A DNA stretch of 49,226 nt from an uncultured Bacteroidales bacterium (GTDB lineage: Bacteria > Bacteroidota > Bacteroidia > Bacteroidales > Paludibacteraceae), in contig CAKVBV010000009.1 in NCBI GenBank assembly GCA_934725535.1, forward strand, positions 1 through 49,226, in the 5' to 3' direction. The notes below the pieces were generated by a model, which saw only the letters and a program-made list of their open reading frames with translations, ran no database searches and was not told where the DNA came from. Each line of letters begins with the position of its first letter. Position 1 is the stretch's first letter. A program made the translations under genes and the position numbers. Positions 17,048-25,919 of this stretch are shown one piece after another.

Positions 17048-17076
17048 AGCCGCCTAACGTTTCCCGTTAAGCGGCT
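17048..17076 (-). terminator. Hairpin downstream of the second CAT tRNA
   Basis: AGCCGC..TAAC and GTTA..GCGGCT pair with one mismatch, 9 nt beyond the 3' end of the minus-strand tRNA. There is no T-run, so it could be a processing or weak termination signal. Confidence 0.45.
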
Positions 17077-17084
17077 GCTTGATG

Positions 17085-17159
17085 TGGTCCTGCTTGGGCT
17101 TGAACCAAGGACCCCCTGATTATGAGTCAGGTGCTACTAACCAACTGAGCTACAAGACC
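17085..17159 (-). tRNA. tRNA with CAT anticodon (elongator Met; Ile2 not excluded)
   Basis: A 75-nt cloverleaf with acceptor GGTCTTG/CAGGACC, anticodon stem CCTGA/TCAGG around CTCATAA, and T-arm CTTGG/CCAAG around TTCAAGC. The sequence resembles elongator tRNA-Met, but lysidine-modified tRNA-Ile2 also has a CAT gene anticodon and cannot be ruled out by eye. The D-arm reads GCTC..GTAGC instead of GCTC..GAGC, a one-base bulge. CCA is not encoded. Confidence 0.85.
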
Positions 17160-17218
17160 ATCTGCATTTGCACGAAAAACAACCACAAAAATTATGCCAT
17201 TCTGTGCAAAAAGCGCAA

Positions 17219-18835
17219 TTATTTTAAGTTTGCCAATATCTTATCGGCTTGCTGACGCGTTATCATTTGTTGCGATTCAGTCAATTCGGGGATATTAACC
17301 TCCAAACCGACTGCTACCCTATCGGGGTTGGCAATTCTGTCTTTGTTCGCCATATAGATGTACACCCAGCAAAACGTGTTGCCGTAGTGCTTGCGTGCCA
17401 TCTTAGAGAGCGTCCAGTCTTGGCGGGTAACTTCTTTCGCCACTGTCTTGCCCGACAACTGCATATCCACTGCAGCGGAAGCGGCAGAAACACTATTTGT
17501 CGTCTCGCCCACCTCGGAGACATGGCGTTCCGCTGCGGGAGCCAGTTGTGGTGCCTGGCGATACCGCTGTTTAGCGGCACTGAACTCATCAGCGTTGAGC
17601 AGACGTATCTCTACGCGGCGGTTCGGTCCGTAAGCGGCTTTGCTGCGTTTGCCTTGAATGATACCACCGCTATATGCCGCTATGCGCTCGGGAGCAATTG
17701 AGTATTCCTCCACAAACTCATTCATCACATTGTGCGCACGGGTAGCACCCAGTTGCATATTGTACTTCTCACTGCCTGTGTTGTCGCAATAGCCGACTAT
17801 CTCAACATACAGATTGTTGTCGCGCTGCAAACGCGAAGCCACTTGCTGAATGACGGTCAAGTCCTCTGCCTTGAGAGCCGATTGGTTAGGCGCGAAATAG
17901 ATATAGTAATAGTTGTTGTCGGCAGCCACCTCTTGTACTTCGGTTATAGTATTGGTAACCACAACGGTATCTTTCTGCACCAATACCACCGTATCCACCT
18001 TAGCAGGCATTGCATCTTGCTTTGTCTTGTTCATACGTGTCTCAAACTTCTCTTCATCTGCCACATTGCAGACGTGCGATTTCTTGGTAGCATCTATCTT
18101 ATACCGCAACGAGAGTGCCAAATCAACAATGCCATCGTTATTTGTACCTTTGATGCGACCATCAATATCATCCTTCGCAAAATAAGAATATGTGGCTTTC
18201 AGACCCAATGAGATACTGCGACTCAGATTAAACTGAAAGTCTGCACCCATAGTCACCAAGGGGCATACATTGAAACCGTCATCCTTCTTGCTCTTTGAAG
18301 GCTGTGTACTGTTAATATCAGGATACTCAGAATAAGTACCACGCTTATAAATACCGACGCCACCTCCCAACAGAACGTTAAGTGCAAATATCTTACTGGG
18401 ATTATCAGGTATCCACGCATTGAAAATATCAAAGGACGACAAGGCTTGCAAACGGAACATATCCGCCTTGAATAATGGGTCTTTGGAGTTCTCTTCTTTG
18501 TTCTTGATTCTATGGGTGGAGTACAACCCTTCGAGCCCTAACCCCCACGTGGAATTGAAGTTATAGTTGAATCCGAGTCCCACGGTAGGTGCATAAATAG
18601 CGTTTACCATATCCGCCGAATAGTCAGCGTCGAACCAGTTGCCGCCGGCATCCAGATAGAGCGTCCAATGCGAATCCATCGGAGCGGCATTGGCTGTATG
18701 ACCGTATGGATATACTCCTGTTGCAGATGCTTTTTGCGCCGATGCTCCTTGCCAGCATACAAGCACGCAAAACAAAGCCAATCCTCTAACTAAAGAGCCG
18801 GACTGACACACAAGTATGCGCATAAATTTTTTCAT
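17219..18835 (-). CDS. OmpA-family outer-membrane protein with C-terminal LysM-like domain
   Basis: The protein has 538 aa from ATG 18835 (MKKFMRIL, signal peptide ending ASAQ). Residues about 45-245 form an OmpA-type beta barrel (WTLYLDAGGNWFDADYS, LGLKATYSYF). A short linker is followed at about 300-420 by the OmpA peptidoglycan-binding domain (IYFAPNQSALKAEDL, VEIVGYCDNTGSEKYN, PNRRVEIRL). The final 50 residues (DWTLSKMARKHYGN through VGLEVNIPEL) look like a LysM-type module, a second possible peptidoglycan contact. The protein would tie the outer membrane to the cell wall. Four upstream codons (from 18847) are an alternative start. A clear promoter precedes it. Confidence 0.85.
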   Translation of the reverse strand: MKKFMRILVCQSGSLVRGLALFCVLVCWQGASAQKASATGVYPYGHTANAAPMDSHWTLYLDAGGNWFDADYSADMVNAIYAPTVGLGFNYNFNSTWGLGLEGLYSTHRIKNKEENSKDPLFKADMFRLQALSSFDIFNAWIPDNPSKIFALNVLLGGGVGIYKRGTYSEYPDINSTQPSKSKKDDGFNVCPLVTMGADFQFNLSRSISLGLKATYSYFAKDDIDGRIKGTNNDGIVDLALSLRYKIDATKKSHVCNVADEEKFETRMNKTKQDAMPAKVDTVVLVQKDTVVVTNTITEVQEVAADNNYYYIYFAPNQSALKAEDLTVIQQVASRLQRDNNLYVEIVGYCDNTGSEKYNMQLGATRAHNVMNEFVEEYSIAPERIAAYSGGIIQGKRSKAAYGPNRRVEIRLLNADEFSAAKQRYRQAPQLAPAAERHVSEVGETTNSVSAASAAVDMQLSGKTVAKEVTRQDWTLSKMARKHYGNTFCWVYIYMANKDRIANPDRVAVGLEVNIPELTESQQMITRQQADKILANLK

Positions 18836-18867
18836 ATACATCCACACTGATTAAATTGATTGGGCGG

Positions 18868-18897
18868 CAAAGGTACAACATTTTTTTTGAATACCAA
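18868..18897 (-). promoter_or_regulatory. Promoter of the OmpA/LysM gene
   Basis: TTG (18895-18897), 19 bp, then TACCTTTG (18868-18875), minus strand. Confidence 0.7.
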
Positions 18898-18934
18898 AGA
18901 AAATATGTTAAAAAGGCGATTTTTTACAAAAAAG

Positions 18935-18965
18935 TTGCGTATCTTATGATTTTGTAGTATCTTTG
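18935..18965 (+). promoter_or_regulatory. Promoter of pta
   Basis: TTG (18935-18937), 20 bp, then TATCTTTG (18958-18965), again within the extended TTTGTAGTATCTTTG form. The leader to ATG 19108 is about 135 nt and contains an 11-bp tandem array. Confidence 0.7.
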
Positions 18966-19029
18966 CCTTCGCTCTGCAATACCCCAAGCGAGTGGCACAA
19001 AACAAGGTCGCTTCAAGTAGAAGAAAACA

Positions 19030-19062
19030 ACGAGTGGATAGCGAGTGGATAGCGAGTGGATA
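19030..19062 (+). repeat. 11-bp tandem array (GAGTGGATAGC x3)
   Basis: Three head-to-tail copies of GAGTGGATAGC; the last ends in G. They lie in the leader of pta. A related sequence in reverse orientation occurs at 24762-24794. Confidence 0.85.
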
Positions 19063-19107
19063 GGGCAGCAATTTGAGAGGTAAAAACAGAAACTAAATGA
19101 TATAAAT

Positions 19108-20109
19108 ATGGATATATTGAGTAAAATGCTGGAGCGCGCGCAGCAACATCCGCAGCGCATTGTGCTTCCCGAGGGGGACGAACCCCGTACACTGGAGGCA
19201 GCAAACATCATTCTTCGCGACAAAATCGCCCGTCTGATTCTTATCGGCAACCCCGAGAAGATACATCAGATGGCAAAAGAAAACGGGTATGAACACATCG
19301 GCGAGGCTAAGATTATCGACCCCATGACCGATGCCAAGATGCCCGAATATGCGCACCTGCTTTACGAATTGCGCAAAGCCAAAGGCATGACCGAGGAAGA
19401 GGCTGCCAAGAAAGCACAAGACCCGTTGTATCTCGGTTGTCTGATGATTAAGAACGGAGACGCGGACGGCGAGTTGGCAGGCGCACGCGGTACGACCGCC
19501 GACACGATTCGTCCCGCATTCCAAATCCTGAAGACCAAGCCCGGTGTACATCTGGTATCGGGTGCGTTCCTGATGTTCACCCCCGCCAAACAGTTGGGTG
19601 AGAACGGCTTCCTGCTATTTGCAGACTGTGCCGTCAATCCGTGTCCGAATGCCCAAGAGTTGGCTGAGATTGCCATATCGACTGCCGAAACGGCTCACAC
19701 GCTGGCAGGTATAGAACCGCGTGTGGCAATGCTGAGTTTCTCGACGAAAGGCAGTGCCAAGCATGAGTTGGTGGACAAGGTGACGGAAGCCACGCGTATC
19801 GCGCACGAGTTGGCACCCGATTTGGCATTGGACGGTGAACTGCAGGCAGACGCTGCGCTGATACCGAGTGTGGCTGCGAAGAAGGCTCCGGGTTCGCCCG
19901 TGGCAGGTAAGGCAAACGTGCTGGTATTCCCTGATTTGCAGGCGGGTAACATAGGCTACAAGTTGGTGGAGCGTTTCTCGGGTGCAGACGCTGTGGGTCC
20001 TATCCTGCAAGGTATTGCCGCTCCGGTGAACGACCTGAGCCGCGGCTGCAAAGTGCAAGACATCGTGCAGATGGTGATAATCACCGCTAACCAAGCCATA
20101 AAGGATTAA
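19108..20109 (+). CDS. pta: Phosphate acetyltransferase
   Basis: It converts acetyl-CoA and phosphate to acetyl phosphate and CoA, the first step of acetate formation. The 333-aa protein has the length of the short (class I, catalytic domain only) Pta. Typical sequences are RIVLPEGDEPRTLEAA, LMIKNGDADGELAGA, ALDGELQADAALIP, ANVLVFPDLQAGNIGYKL and GPILQGIAAPVNDLSRGC. ackA follows 129 bp downstream in the same direction, so the pair yields ATP from acetyl-CoA in fermentation. The spacer has an 11-bp duplicated unit (20150-20171) but no terminator I can see. Confidence 0.97.
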   Translation: MDILSKMLERAQQHPQRIVLPEGDEPRTLEAANIILRDKIARLILIGNPEKIHQMAKENGYEHIGEAKIIDPMTDAKMPEYAHLLYELRKAKGMTEEEAAKKAQDPLYLGCLMIKNGDADGELAGARGTTADTIRPAFQILKTKPGVHLVSGAFLMFTPAKQLGENGFLLFADCAVNPCPNAQELAEIAISTAETAHTLAGIEPRVAMLSFSTKGSAKHELVDKVTEATRIAHELAPDLALDGELQADAALIPSVAAKKAPGSPVAGKANVLVFPDLQAGNIGYKLVERFSGADAVGPILQGIAAPVNDLSRGCKVQDIVQMVIITANQAIKD

Positions 20110-20149
20110 AAAGTGTTGGTCTGTCCGTAGCGCAAAGGTAGCCCAAGGG

Positions 20150-20171
20150 TTGCGTATCCCTTGCGTATCCC
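20150..20171 (+). repeat. 11-bp tandem duplication (TTGCGTATCCC x2)
   Basis: Two exact copies of TTGCGTATCCC in the pta-ackA spacer, followed by a partial third (TTGC). The period equals that of the other arrays in this window. Confidence 0.7.
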
Positions 20172-20238
20172 TTGCTGAAAGGTACGGATTTGACACGGTG
20201 AAGAAGTGTAAATGAATCAATAATAAAACGAAAAGAAT

Positions 20239-21432
20239 ATGAAGATTTTGGTATTGAACTGCGGTAGCAGCAGCATCAAGTATAAACTGTTTGAGATGGA
20301 GACCCGCAGCATTCTGGCGCAAGGCGGCGTGGAGAAGATAGGGCTGCCAGACTCGTTTCTGCAGGTGAAGTTGCCAAGCGGCGAGAAAGTGAAGATAGAG
20401 AAGCCGATGCCCGAGCATACGATTGGTATCCAGTTGATATTGGATAGTCTCGTGGATGAGAAAATCGGCTGCCTGAAGTCGCTGAAAGAGATTGACGCTG
20501 TGGGACACCGCGTAGTGCACGGCGGCGAGAAATTCAACAAGTCGGTGGTGATTACGCCTGAGGTGAAGGAGATGATTGTGAAGTGCATAGACCTGGCTCC
20601 GCTGCATAACCCCGCGAACCTGAAGGGTATCGAGGCGATAGAGAAGACGCTGCCGGGCGTGCCGCAAGTGGGTGTATTCGACACGGCTTTCCACCAGACC
20701 ATGCCCGATGAGGCGTATATGTACGCGATTCCGTACGAGTTGTACGAGAAGTATGCTATTCGCCGCTACGGTTTCCACGGGACATCGCACCGCTACGTGT
20801 CGGCACGTGTGTGCGAGTTCCTGGGTGTGGACCCGAAAGGCAAGAAGATAATCACGGCGCATATCGGCAACGGTGGCAGTTGTACGGCGGTGCTGGACGG
20901 CAAGTCCGTGGATACCTCTATGGGTCTGACGCCGGTTGAGGGCTTGATGATGGGTACCCGCAGCGGCGACCTTGACCTCGGGGCTGCGACATACATCATG
21001 GACAAAGAGCACCTGACGACGGCAGAGTTCTCGACGTTGGTGAACAAGAAATCGGGTCTGCTGGGCGTGAGCGGCGTATCGAGCGACGCACGTGATATAG
21101 AGAATGCCATTGCCGGTGGCAACAAACGTGCAGACCTTGCACGGAGAATGTTCATCTATCGCGTGAAGAAATACATAGGTGCTTACGCTGCCGCGCTGGA
21201 CGGTGTGGACATCATCGTGTTCACGGGCGGTATCGGCGAGAACGATATGTATATCCGCGGCGAGATAGCCAAAGGACTCGGTTACCTCGGTGTGAAGATT
21301 GACGAGGAGAAGAATATGCACAGCCGCGGCGAGGAGATTGTGATTTCAACGCCGGACAGCCGCGTGACGGTGTGCGTCATCCCGACCGATGAGGAGTGGA
21401 TGATAGCATCGGATACGATGGCACTGCTGTAA
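20239..21432 (+). CDS. ackA: Acetate kinase
   Basis: It transfers phosphate from acetyl phosphate to ADP, giving acetate and ATP. The 397-aa length is typical. Family signatures are present: KILVLNCGSSSIKYKLFEM at the N-terminus, GHRVVHGGEKF, DTAFHQTMP, RRYGFHGTSHRYVS (with the catalytic-site His), TAHIGNGGSC and VFTGGIGEND. It acts directly after Pta. Two GC-rich hairpins lie just downstream. Confidence 0.98.
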   Translation: MKILVLNCGSSSIKYKLFEMETRSILAQGGVEKIGLPDSFLQVKLPSGEKVKIEKPMPEHTIGIQLILDSLVDEKIGCLKSLKEIDAVGHRVVHGGEKFNKSVVITPEVKEMIVKCIDLAPLHNPANLKGIEAIEKTLPGVPQVGVFDTAFHQTMPDEAYMYAIPYELYEKYAIRRYGFHGTSHRYVSARVCEFLGVDPKGKKIITAHIGNGGSCTAVLDGKSVDTSMGLTPVEGLMMGTRSGDLDLGAATYIMDKEHLTTAEFSTLVNKKSGLLGVSGVSSDARDIENAIAGGNKRADLARRMFIYRVKKYIGAYAAALDGVDIIVFTGGIGENDMYIRGEIAKGLGYLGVKIDEEKNMHSRGEEIVISTPDSRVTVCVIPTDEEWMIASDTMALL

Positions 21433-21442
21433 TGAATTGGTT

Positions 21443-21468
21443 GCGGAGGCGGTCTGTGCCGCCTCCGC
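21443..21468 (+). terminator. GC-rich hairpin after ackA
   Basis: GCGGAGGCGG and CCGCCTCCGC pair perfectly over 10 bp around TCTGTG. A second small hairpin, TGGGG/CCCCA (21483-21496), follows. No T-run is present, so termination may be incomplete or hairpin-dependent only. Confidence 0.5.
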
Positions 21469-21530
21469 ATAGATAGATAAATTGGGGTTTGCCCCATTGG
21501 CTTGCCCCGCAAACATTAAATTACTGAACC

Positions 21531-23174
21531 TTGAAACCGATAATTTATCAGTTATTGCCGCGTACCTTTGCGAACTACAATGATACACGGCGGCATTGCG
21601 GTACCCTGCAGGAGAACGGATGCGGTACCCTGAATGCCATTACTCCGCGCGCACTGCGTGCTATACGCGACTTGGGAGCCACACACGTGTGGTACACCGG
21701 CGTGATTAGACACGCCACAGCGCAGTACAATACCCCGTCGATAGTGAAAGGCTTGGCGGGCAGTCCGTACGCGATAACCGACTACTATGACATCGACCCC
21801 GACCTGTGTGAAGACCAAGACAAGCGTATGGAGGAGTTCGAGTCGTTGGTAGATAGGACGCACAAGGCTAACCTACAGGTAATCATAGACTTTGTACCCA
21901 ACCATGTGGCGCGCGAATACCGTTCGACCCACCGTCCGAAAGGTGTGAAAGACCTGGGGGAAGACGATAACCCTAACTGGGCATTCTCGCCGCTGAACAA
22001 CTTCTACTACCTGCCCGGGCAGCCGTTTGCGCCGCAGTTTGACGTGCAGGGGTACACGGAAAACCCTGCGAAAGCCACGGGAAACGACTGCTTTAGTGCC
22101 CACCCGACCAAGGATGACTGGTACGAAACCGTGAAGTTGAACTACGGTGTCTTCTACCAAGGCGGGGGCGAGAAGCAGTTTGACCCGATACCGGATACGT
22201 GGCATAAAATGCTGGATATCATGCTGTTCTGGGCAAGCAAAGGCATAGACGGCTTTCGTTGTGATATGGCGGAGATGGTACCGCAAGAGTTCTGGCAGTG
22301 GAGCATCGGGCAGGTGAAGGCACAGTATCCCGATATAATGTATATTGCGGAGGTGTATCAGCCTGCATTGTACCGCGATTACCTGGCGGCAGGCTTTGAT
22401 TACCTGTATGACAAGGTCGGGATGTATGACTATCTGCGCGGGGTAACGAGCAAGAACTGGCCTGTGGAGGGCATTACGCAACAGTGGCAACGTGTGGACG
22501 ACATACGCGAACATATACTGTACTTCCTCGAGAACCACGACGAACAGCGTATAGCAAGCGGTTTCTTCTGCGGGCGCGGCATGTGTGCGGAGCCTGCCAT
22601 GATAGTGGCTGCCACGTTGGGAACCAACCCTGTGATGGTGTATGCAGGCCAGGAATTAGGCGAGAAAGGTATGGATGCCGAGGGCTTCTCGGGTATGGAC
22701 GGCAAGTCGTCGATATTCGATTACTGGGGTATCGCGTCGTTGCAGGCGTGGGCAAACCACGGTAAGTTCGACGGAGCGTTGTTGGATGATGAACAACGCG
22801 ACCTAAGGGCGTTCTACAGGCAGTTGCTACGCGTGGCACGGACAGAGAAAGCCATCACGATGGGGGAGATGTATGACCTCGAATACGCTCAGGGTGAGGG
22901 CTTTAACAAGCACGAGCAGTTCGCGTATATCCGCAAGTACAAGCGGCAGACACTGCTGGTAGTGCTCAACTTTGATGACCGTCAGGTGGATATGCAGGTG
23001 CGTGTACCCAAGGAAGCGTTTGAGCATTTGGAGTTAACAGAACAGTCTATGGTCGAGGCAACTGATTTGCTGACCGGTGCAGCATACCGCTTTCCGCTGA
23101 CAGCACATACGCCTGTGTGCCTGACACTGCCTGCATGGAAAGGGGTGATACTGAAGATTACCACTGCAAAGTAA
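21531..23174 (+). CDS. GH13 alpha-amylase-family glycosidase, TTG start
   Basis: The 547-aa protein has the GH13 (beta/alpha)8 barrel. Region I is VIIDFVPNHV. The nucleophile is Asp245 (DGFRCDMAEM), the acid/base Glu274 (IAEVYQP), and the third acid Asp337 (FLENHDEQRIAS). A C-terminal beta domain (TLLVVLNFDDRQVDMQV) follows. No signal peptide is seen, so it probably acts in the cytoplasm on maltodextrin or glycogen-derived glucans; the exact specificity cannot be read from sequence. The start must be TTG 21531. The preceding in-frame codon 21525-21527 is a stop, and the family begins at the IIYQLLPR strand. ubiA follows after 12 bp, suggesting one transcript. Confidence 0.88.
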   Translation: MKPIIYQLLPRTFANYNDTRRHCGTLQENGCGTLNAITPRALRAIRDLGATHVWYTGVIRHATAQYNTPSIVKGLAGSPYAITDYYDIDPDLCEDQDKRMEEFESLVDRTHKANLQVIIDFVPNHVAREYRSTHRPKGVKDLGEDDNPNWAFSPLNNFYYLPGQPFAPQFDVQGYTENPAKATGNDCFSAHPTKDDWYETVKLNYGVFYQGGGEKQFDPIPDTWHKMLDIMLFWASKGIDGFRCDMAEMVPQEFWQWSIGQVKAQYPDIMYIAEVYQPALYRDYLAAGFDYLYDKVGMYDYLRGVTSKNWPVEGITQQWQRVDDIREHILYFLENHDEQRIASGFFCGRGMCAEPAMIVAATLGTNPVMVYAGQELGEKGMDAEGFSGMDGKSSIFDYWGIASLQAWANHGKFDGALLDDEQRDLRAFYRQLLRVARTEKAITMGEMYDLEYAQGEGFNKHEQFAYIRKYKRQTLLVVLNFDDRQVDMQVRVPKEAFEHLELTEQSMVEATDLLTGAAYRFPLTAHTPVCLTLPAWKGVILKITTAK

Positions 23175-23186
23175 GATATAGAAAAC

Positions 23187-24167
23187 ATGAAGAAATGGTC
23201 GTTTGATACGGAGAAGATAGGGGTCTGGTTCCGGTTGGTGCGGGGTGGGAACCTGCTGTTTGTGGCTATGCTGCTGTATGTGATGGAGAAATGGGTGGCT
23301 ACACCGCTGCTGAACAGGGCTCTATTCCATGAGCAGATGCCGTGGTGGGTGCTGCTGTTGCTCATACTCGGGACGGTATGTATAGCCGCAGGGGGATACG
23401 TAATCAACGATTATTTCGATATCAAGATAGACAAAATCAACCGTCCGGACAGGCTGATAGTGCCGGATATCGTGTCGAAAAATACGGCTATGCGCCTGTT
23501 TCAGTGCCTGACGGCTACGGGTGTGGTGATGGGAATAGCCGTGGCAGTGTGGGCAAGGAGTTGGACATTAGGTGCGATATTCCTTGTTATTCCCGGGTTG
23601 CTGTGGTTCTATTCGGCGTCGTACAAGCGGCAGTTCCTTGTCGGGAATATCGTTGTGGCGTTTATGGCGGCGTTGGTACCGCTGTTAGTCGCCATAGCGA
23701 ATGTGGACTACCTGCGGCACTTGTATCACGAGATGCTGGGTTACTCTCCGATTGCCGGTGAGTTATACATGTGGTCAGGCGGCTTCGCGTTGTTCGCGTT
23801 CCTCACTACGCTGGCGCGAGAGATAGTGAAAGATATGGAAGACCAAGAGGGAGACCGCGAGTATGAGTGCCGCACGATGCCGATAAAATGGGGCAATACG
23901 GTGAGCAAGGCGGTGGTGACAGTGCTGATTGCCATTGTTTGCGGACTGATTGGCTACTTCGGGTTTGCCGTGGTGCCTTTCCCGCACGGCTGGAATACGT
24001 TGTCCACGAGGTATATAACATTTGGTTTGTTAGTGCCGTGTGTGTGCGAGGTCATCCTGCTTTGGTGCGCCCATCTGCCGCGGGAATACCATAATGCCCA
24101 GGCACTTATGAAGTTTGTGATGCTGATGGGGGCGTTGTATAGTTTTGTCATCGTGCGTATGTTATGA
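23187..24167 (+). CDS. UbiA-family prenyltransferase
   Basis: A 326-aa polytopic membrane protein with eight or so hydrophobic helices. The two Asp-rich motifs of UbiA enzymes are present: NDYFDIKIDKINRPDR (74-89), and DMEDQEGDREYECRTMP near residue 217. They bind Mg-diphosphate of an isoprenyl donor. Bacteroidota homologues are usually annotated as geranylgeranylglycerol-phosphate geranylgeranyltransferase-like. The acceptor is not provable here, and menaquinone or heme prenylation is an alternative. It overlaps maf by 4 bp (ATGA). Confidence 0.85.
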   Translation: MKKWSFDTEKIGVWFRLVRGGNLLFVAMLLYVMEKWVATPLLNRALFHEQMPWWVLLLLILGTVCIAAGGYVINDYFDIKIDKINRPDRLIVPDIVSKNTAMRLFQCLTATGVVMGIAVAVWARSWTLGAIFLVIPGLLWFYSASYKRQFLVGNIVVAFMAALVPLLVAIANVDYLRHLYHEMLGYSPIAGELYMWSGGFALFAFLTTLAREIVKDMEDQEGDREYECRTMPIKWGNTVSKAVVTVLIAIVCGLIGYFGFAVVPFPHGWNTLSTRYITFGLLVPCVCEVILLWCAHLPREYHNAQALMKFVMLMGALYSFVIVRML

Positions 24168-24730
24168 ACATCATTTTAGGCAGTCAGAGTCCACGCCGCA
24201 GGGAACTGATGCGGGGGTTGGACGTTCCTTTCACGGCAGTTACGATAGATGCCGATGAGTCGTACCCGAAAGAGTTGCAGGGAGGAGATATACCTCTGTA
24301 TATATCGCGCGCGAAGGCACGCGCGTACGCGAGCAGACTGACGGAGGAAGATGTGCTAATCACCTCGGATACCATCGTTTGGCTGGACGGTGAGATGCTC
24401 GGCAAGCCCCATTCGGAGGCGGATGCCAAGCAGATGTTAGGGCGGTTGAGCGGGCATACGCATCAAGTGTTTACGGCAGTGTGCTTCACTACGTTGCACG
24501 GACAAGACACATTGGTGGACAGTTCGGACGTGACATTCCGCGAGTTGACTTCCGAAGAGATTGACTACTATGTGGAGCACTATCACCCTATGGACAAGGC
24601 AGGCAGTTATGCTATTCAGGAATGGATTGGTTATGTGGGCATTACGCGCATAGAAGGGTCGCAGTACACGGTGATGGGGTTTCCGATAGAGCAGGTGTAT
24701 ATGTACCTGAAAAGTAAAAAAATGATATAA
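24164..24730 (+). CDS. maf: Maf-like nucleotide pyrophosphatase
   Basis: A 188-aa protein of the Maf/HAM1-like fold that hydrolyses non-canonical or canonical nucleoside triphosphates to monophosphates. The N-terminal signature LGSQSPRRRELM, the central ITSDTIVWLDGEMLGKP (conserved catalytic Asp) and DKAGSYAIQEWIGYVGITRIEGS all fit; the last is the form of dTTP/UTP-type Maf enzymes. It is the last gene of the unit with the glycosidase and UbiA, and a terminator lies about 85 bp downstream. Confidence 0.93.
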   Translation: MNIILGSQSPRRRELMRGLDVPFTAVTIDADESYPKELQGGDIPLYISRAKARAYASRLTEEDVLITSDTIVWLDGEMLGKPHSEADAKQMLGRLSGHTHQVFTAVCFTTLHGQDTLVDSSDVTFRELTSEEIDYYVEHYHPMDKAGSYAIQEWIGYVGITRIEGSQYTVMGFPIEQVYMYLKSKKMI

Positions 24731-24761
24731 TACAAGCGGGTAATTCGTGTGGCAAGGACAG

Positions 24762-24794
24762 GTTATCCTCTCGCTATCCACTCGTTATCCTCTC
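24762..24794 (+). repeat. 11-bp tandem array (GTTATCCTCTC type x3)
   Basis: GTTATCCTCTC, GCTATCCACTC and GTTATCCTCTC follow head to tail. The reverse complement of the middle unit is GAGTGGATAGC, identical to the unit at 19030. Confidence 0.8.
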
Positions 24795-24814
24795 GTAGAA
24801 ATAAAGCACTTGGC

Positions 24815-24845
24815 GCGACCGTATTATGGTCGCATTTTTAATTTT
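24815..24845 (+). terminator. Intrinsic terminator after maf
   Basis: GCGACC (24815-24820) pairs with GGTCGC (24828-24833), followed by ATTTTTAATTTT. Confidence 0.7.
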
Positions 24846-24891
24846 ATTTAATTTTACCGCGTTTATAAAGAAGCAAGAGCAGTTGATATTG

Positions 24892-25776
24892 CTATTGTTC
24901 GGTTAGTTTTGCTCCTTCGGAGGTTACAGAGAGCCTCCACCTGACATTGAGCCGTAGGGGAACATTTTGCTCCACATGCCCTGCAGGGAGGTTCATCATT
25001 ACGGGGAAATGATAGTCAGACACCGCGTGGCGAATGGTCTCTGCAATGGTGCAGCCCATTGAGGGGTCATCGCTGCAATCTGTAAATTGCCCTATTACCA
25101 ATCCTCCCAAACGTGCGAGTACACCACTCATACGGAGGTTTTGCATCATGCGGTCGATGTGATAGTGGCGCTCGCAAACATCTTCGAGGAAGAGAATAGG
25201 CGGCTCTTTGCATTTGTCAATGAGGGAATTAAGCGAATATGGTGTACCTTGCAAGCCGTATAATACACTTAGATTCCCGCCTATCAATGTGCCTTCGCTA
25301 TTGCCATCGCATTGGCATAGGTGGAGTGGAGTAGTGTAGGTCATTTTATCACCTTGTAAAGCACATTGAAGTAGTCGTAAGGCAGGATATTCATCATGCA
25401 GAGTGGCAATATATTTGCACATAGAGGCGTGCAGTGATGGTACATTATGCAGGCATAATATGCTGTGTAGCAATGTAATATCCGAGAATCCGACAACAAG
25501 TGGAATATGTTGCTCGGGTACACGGATGCGGTCGGCTATCTGTTGTAGTCCGTATCCTCCACGGCTGCAAAGGACAATGTCAAAGGTGGGAGAGTTGAGG
25601 GCATCGTTAAGGTCGTTCAGCCGTTCCTCTTCAGTGCCGGCAAACCGTCCGTATTTTCCTCGGGCATGCAGTGCAACGGAGACGGAGTACCCCCATTGGG
25701 ATAATCGAGTAATGGCATTGTCAATCAGAGAGTTGTCGATGGCTCCTGATGGAGATATTATGTGGATTCTTTTCAT
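24892..25776 (-). CDS. LD-carboxypeptidase (S66 family)
   Basis: The 294-aa protein matches cytoplasmic LD-carboxypeptidases, which release the terminal D-Ala from tetrapeptides during murein recycling; MccF immunity proteins share the fold. The conserved features are ISPSG at the N-terminus, VLCSRGGYGLQQI, the nucleophile Ser in VVGFSDITLLHS, Glu in LFLEDVCERHYHIDRMM, and His in LPAGHVEQNVPL. No signal peptide is present. The start at ATG 25776 fits both the family and the promoter just upstream at 25783-25813; longer frames would run through that promoter. Confidence 0.9.
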   Translation of the reverse strand: MKRIHIISPSGAIDNSLIDNAITRLSQWGYSVSVALHARGKYGRFAGTEEERLNDLNDALNSPTFDIVLCSRGGYGLQQIADRIRVPEQHIPLVVGFSDITLLHSILCLHNVPSLHASMCKYIATLHDEYPALRLLQCALQGDKMTYTTPLHLCQCDGNSEGTLIGGNLSVLYGLQGTPYSLNSLIDKCKEPPILFLEDVCERHYHIDRMMQNLRMSGVLARLGGLVIGQFTDCSDDPSMGCTIAETIRHAVSDYHFPVMMNLPAGHVEQNVPLRLNVRWRLSVTSEGAKLTEQ

Positions 25777-25782
25777 AGTGTG

Positions 25783-25813
25783 CAAAATTACTATATTTAT
25801 TGTGAATTCACAA
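25783..25813 (-). promoter_or_regulatory. Promoter of LD-carboxypeptidase gene
   Basis: TTG (25811-25813), 20 bp, then TAATTTTG (25783-25790), minus strand. The start codon is only a few bases beyond the -7 box, so the transcript would be nearly leaderless. Confidence 0.6.
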
Positions 25814-25870
25814 GTAGGAATGTTTTTTGTGAATATAGTGCATAGTTCAGATGTACAAATGTTTGTATGT

Positions 25871-25901
25871 TTGCATATCTGCAAAAAAAGTTGTACATTT
25901 G
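25871..25901 (+). promoter_or_regulatory. Promoter of the deoxynucleoside kinase pair
   Basis: TTG (25871-25873), 20 bp, then TACATTTG (25894-25901), 18 bp before ATG 25920. Confidence 0.7.
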
Positions 25902-25919
25902 CAGTCGGAAAGTAATGCC

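Noticed and set aside
19615..21321. 568-aa minus-strand frame across pta-ackA
   Set aside because: It spans two well-known enzymes on the other strand and the gap between them; no motif.
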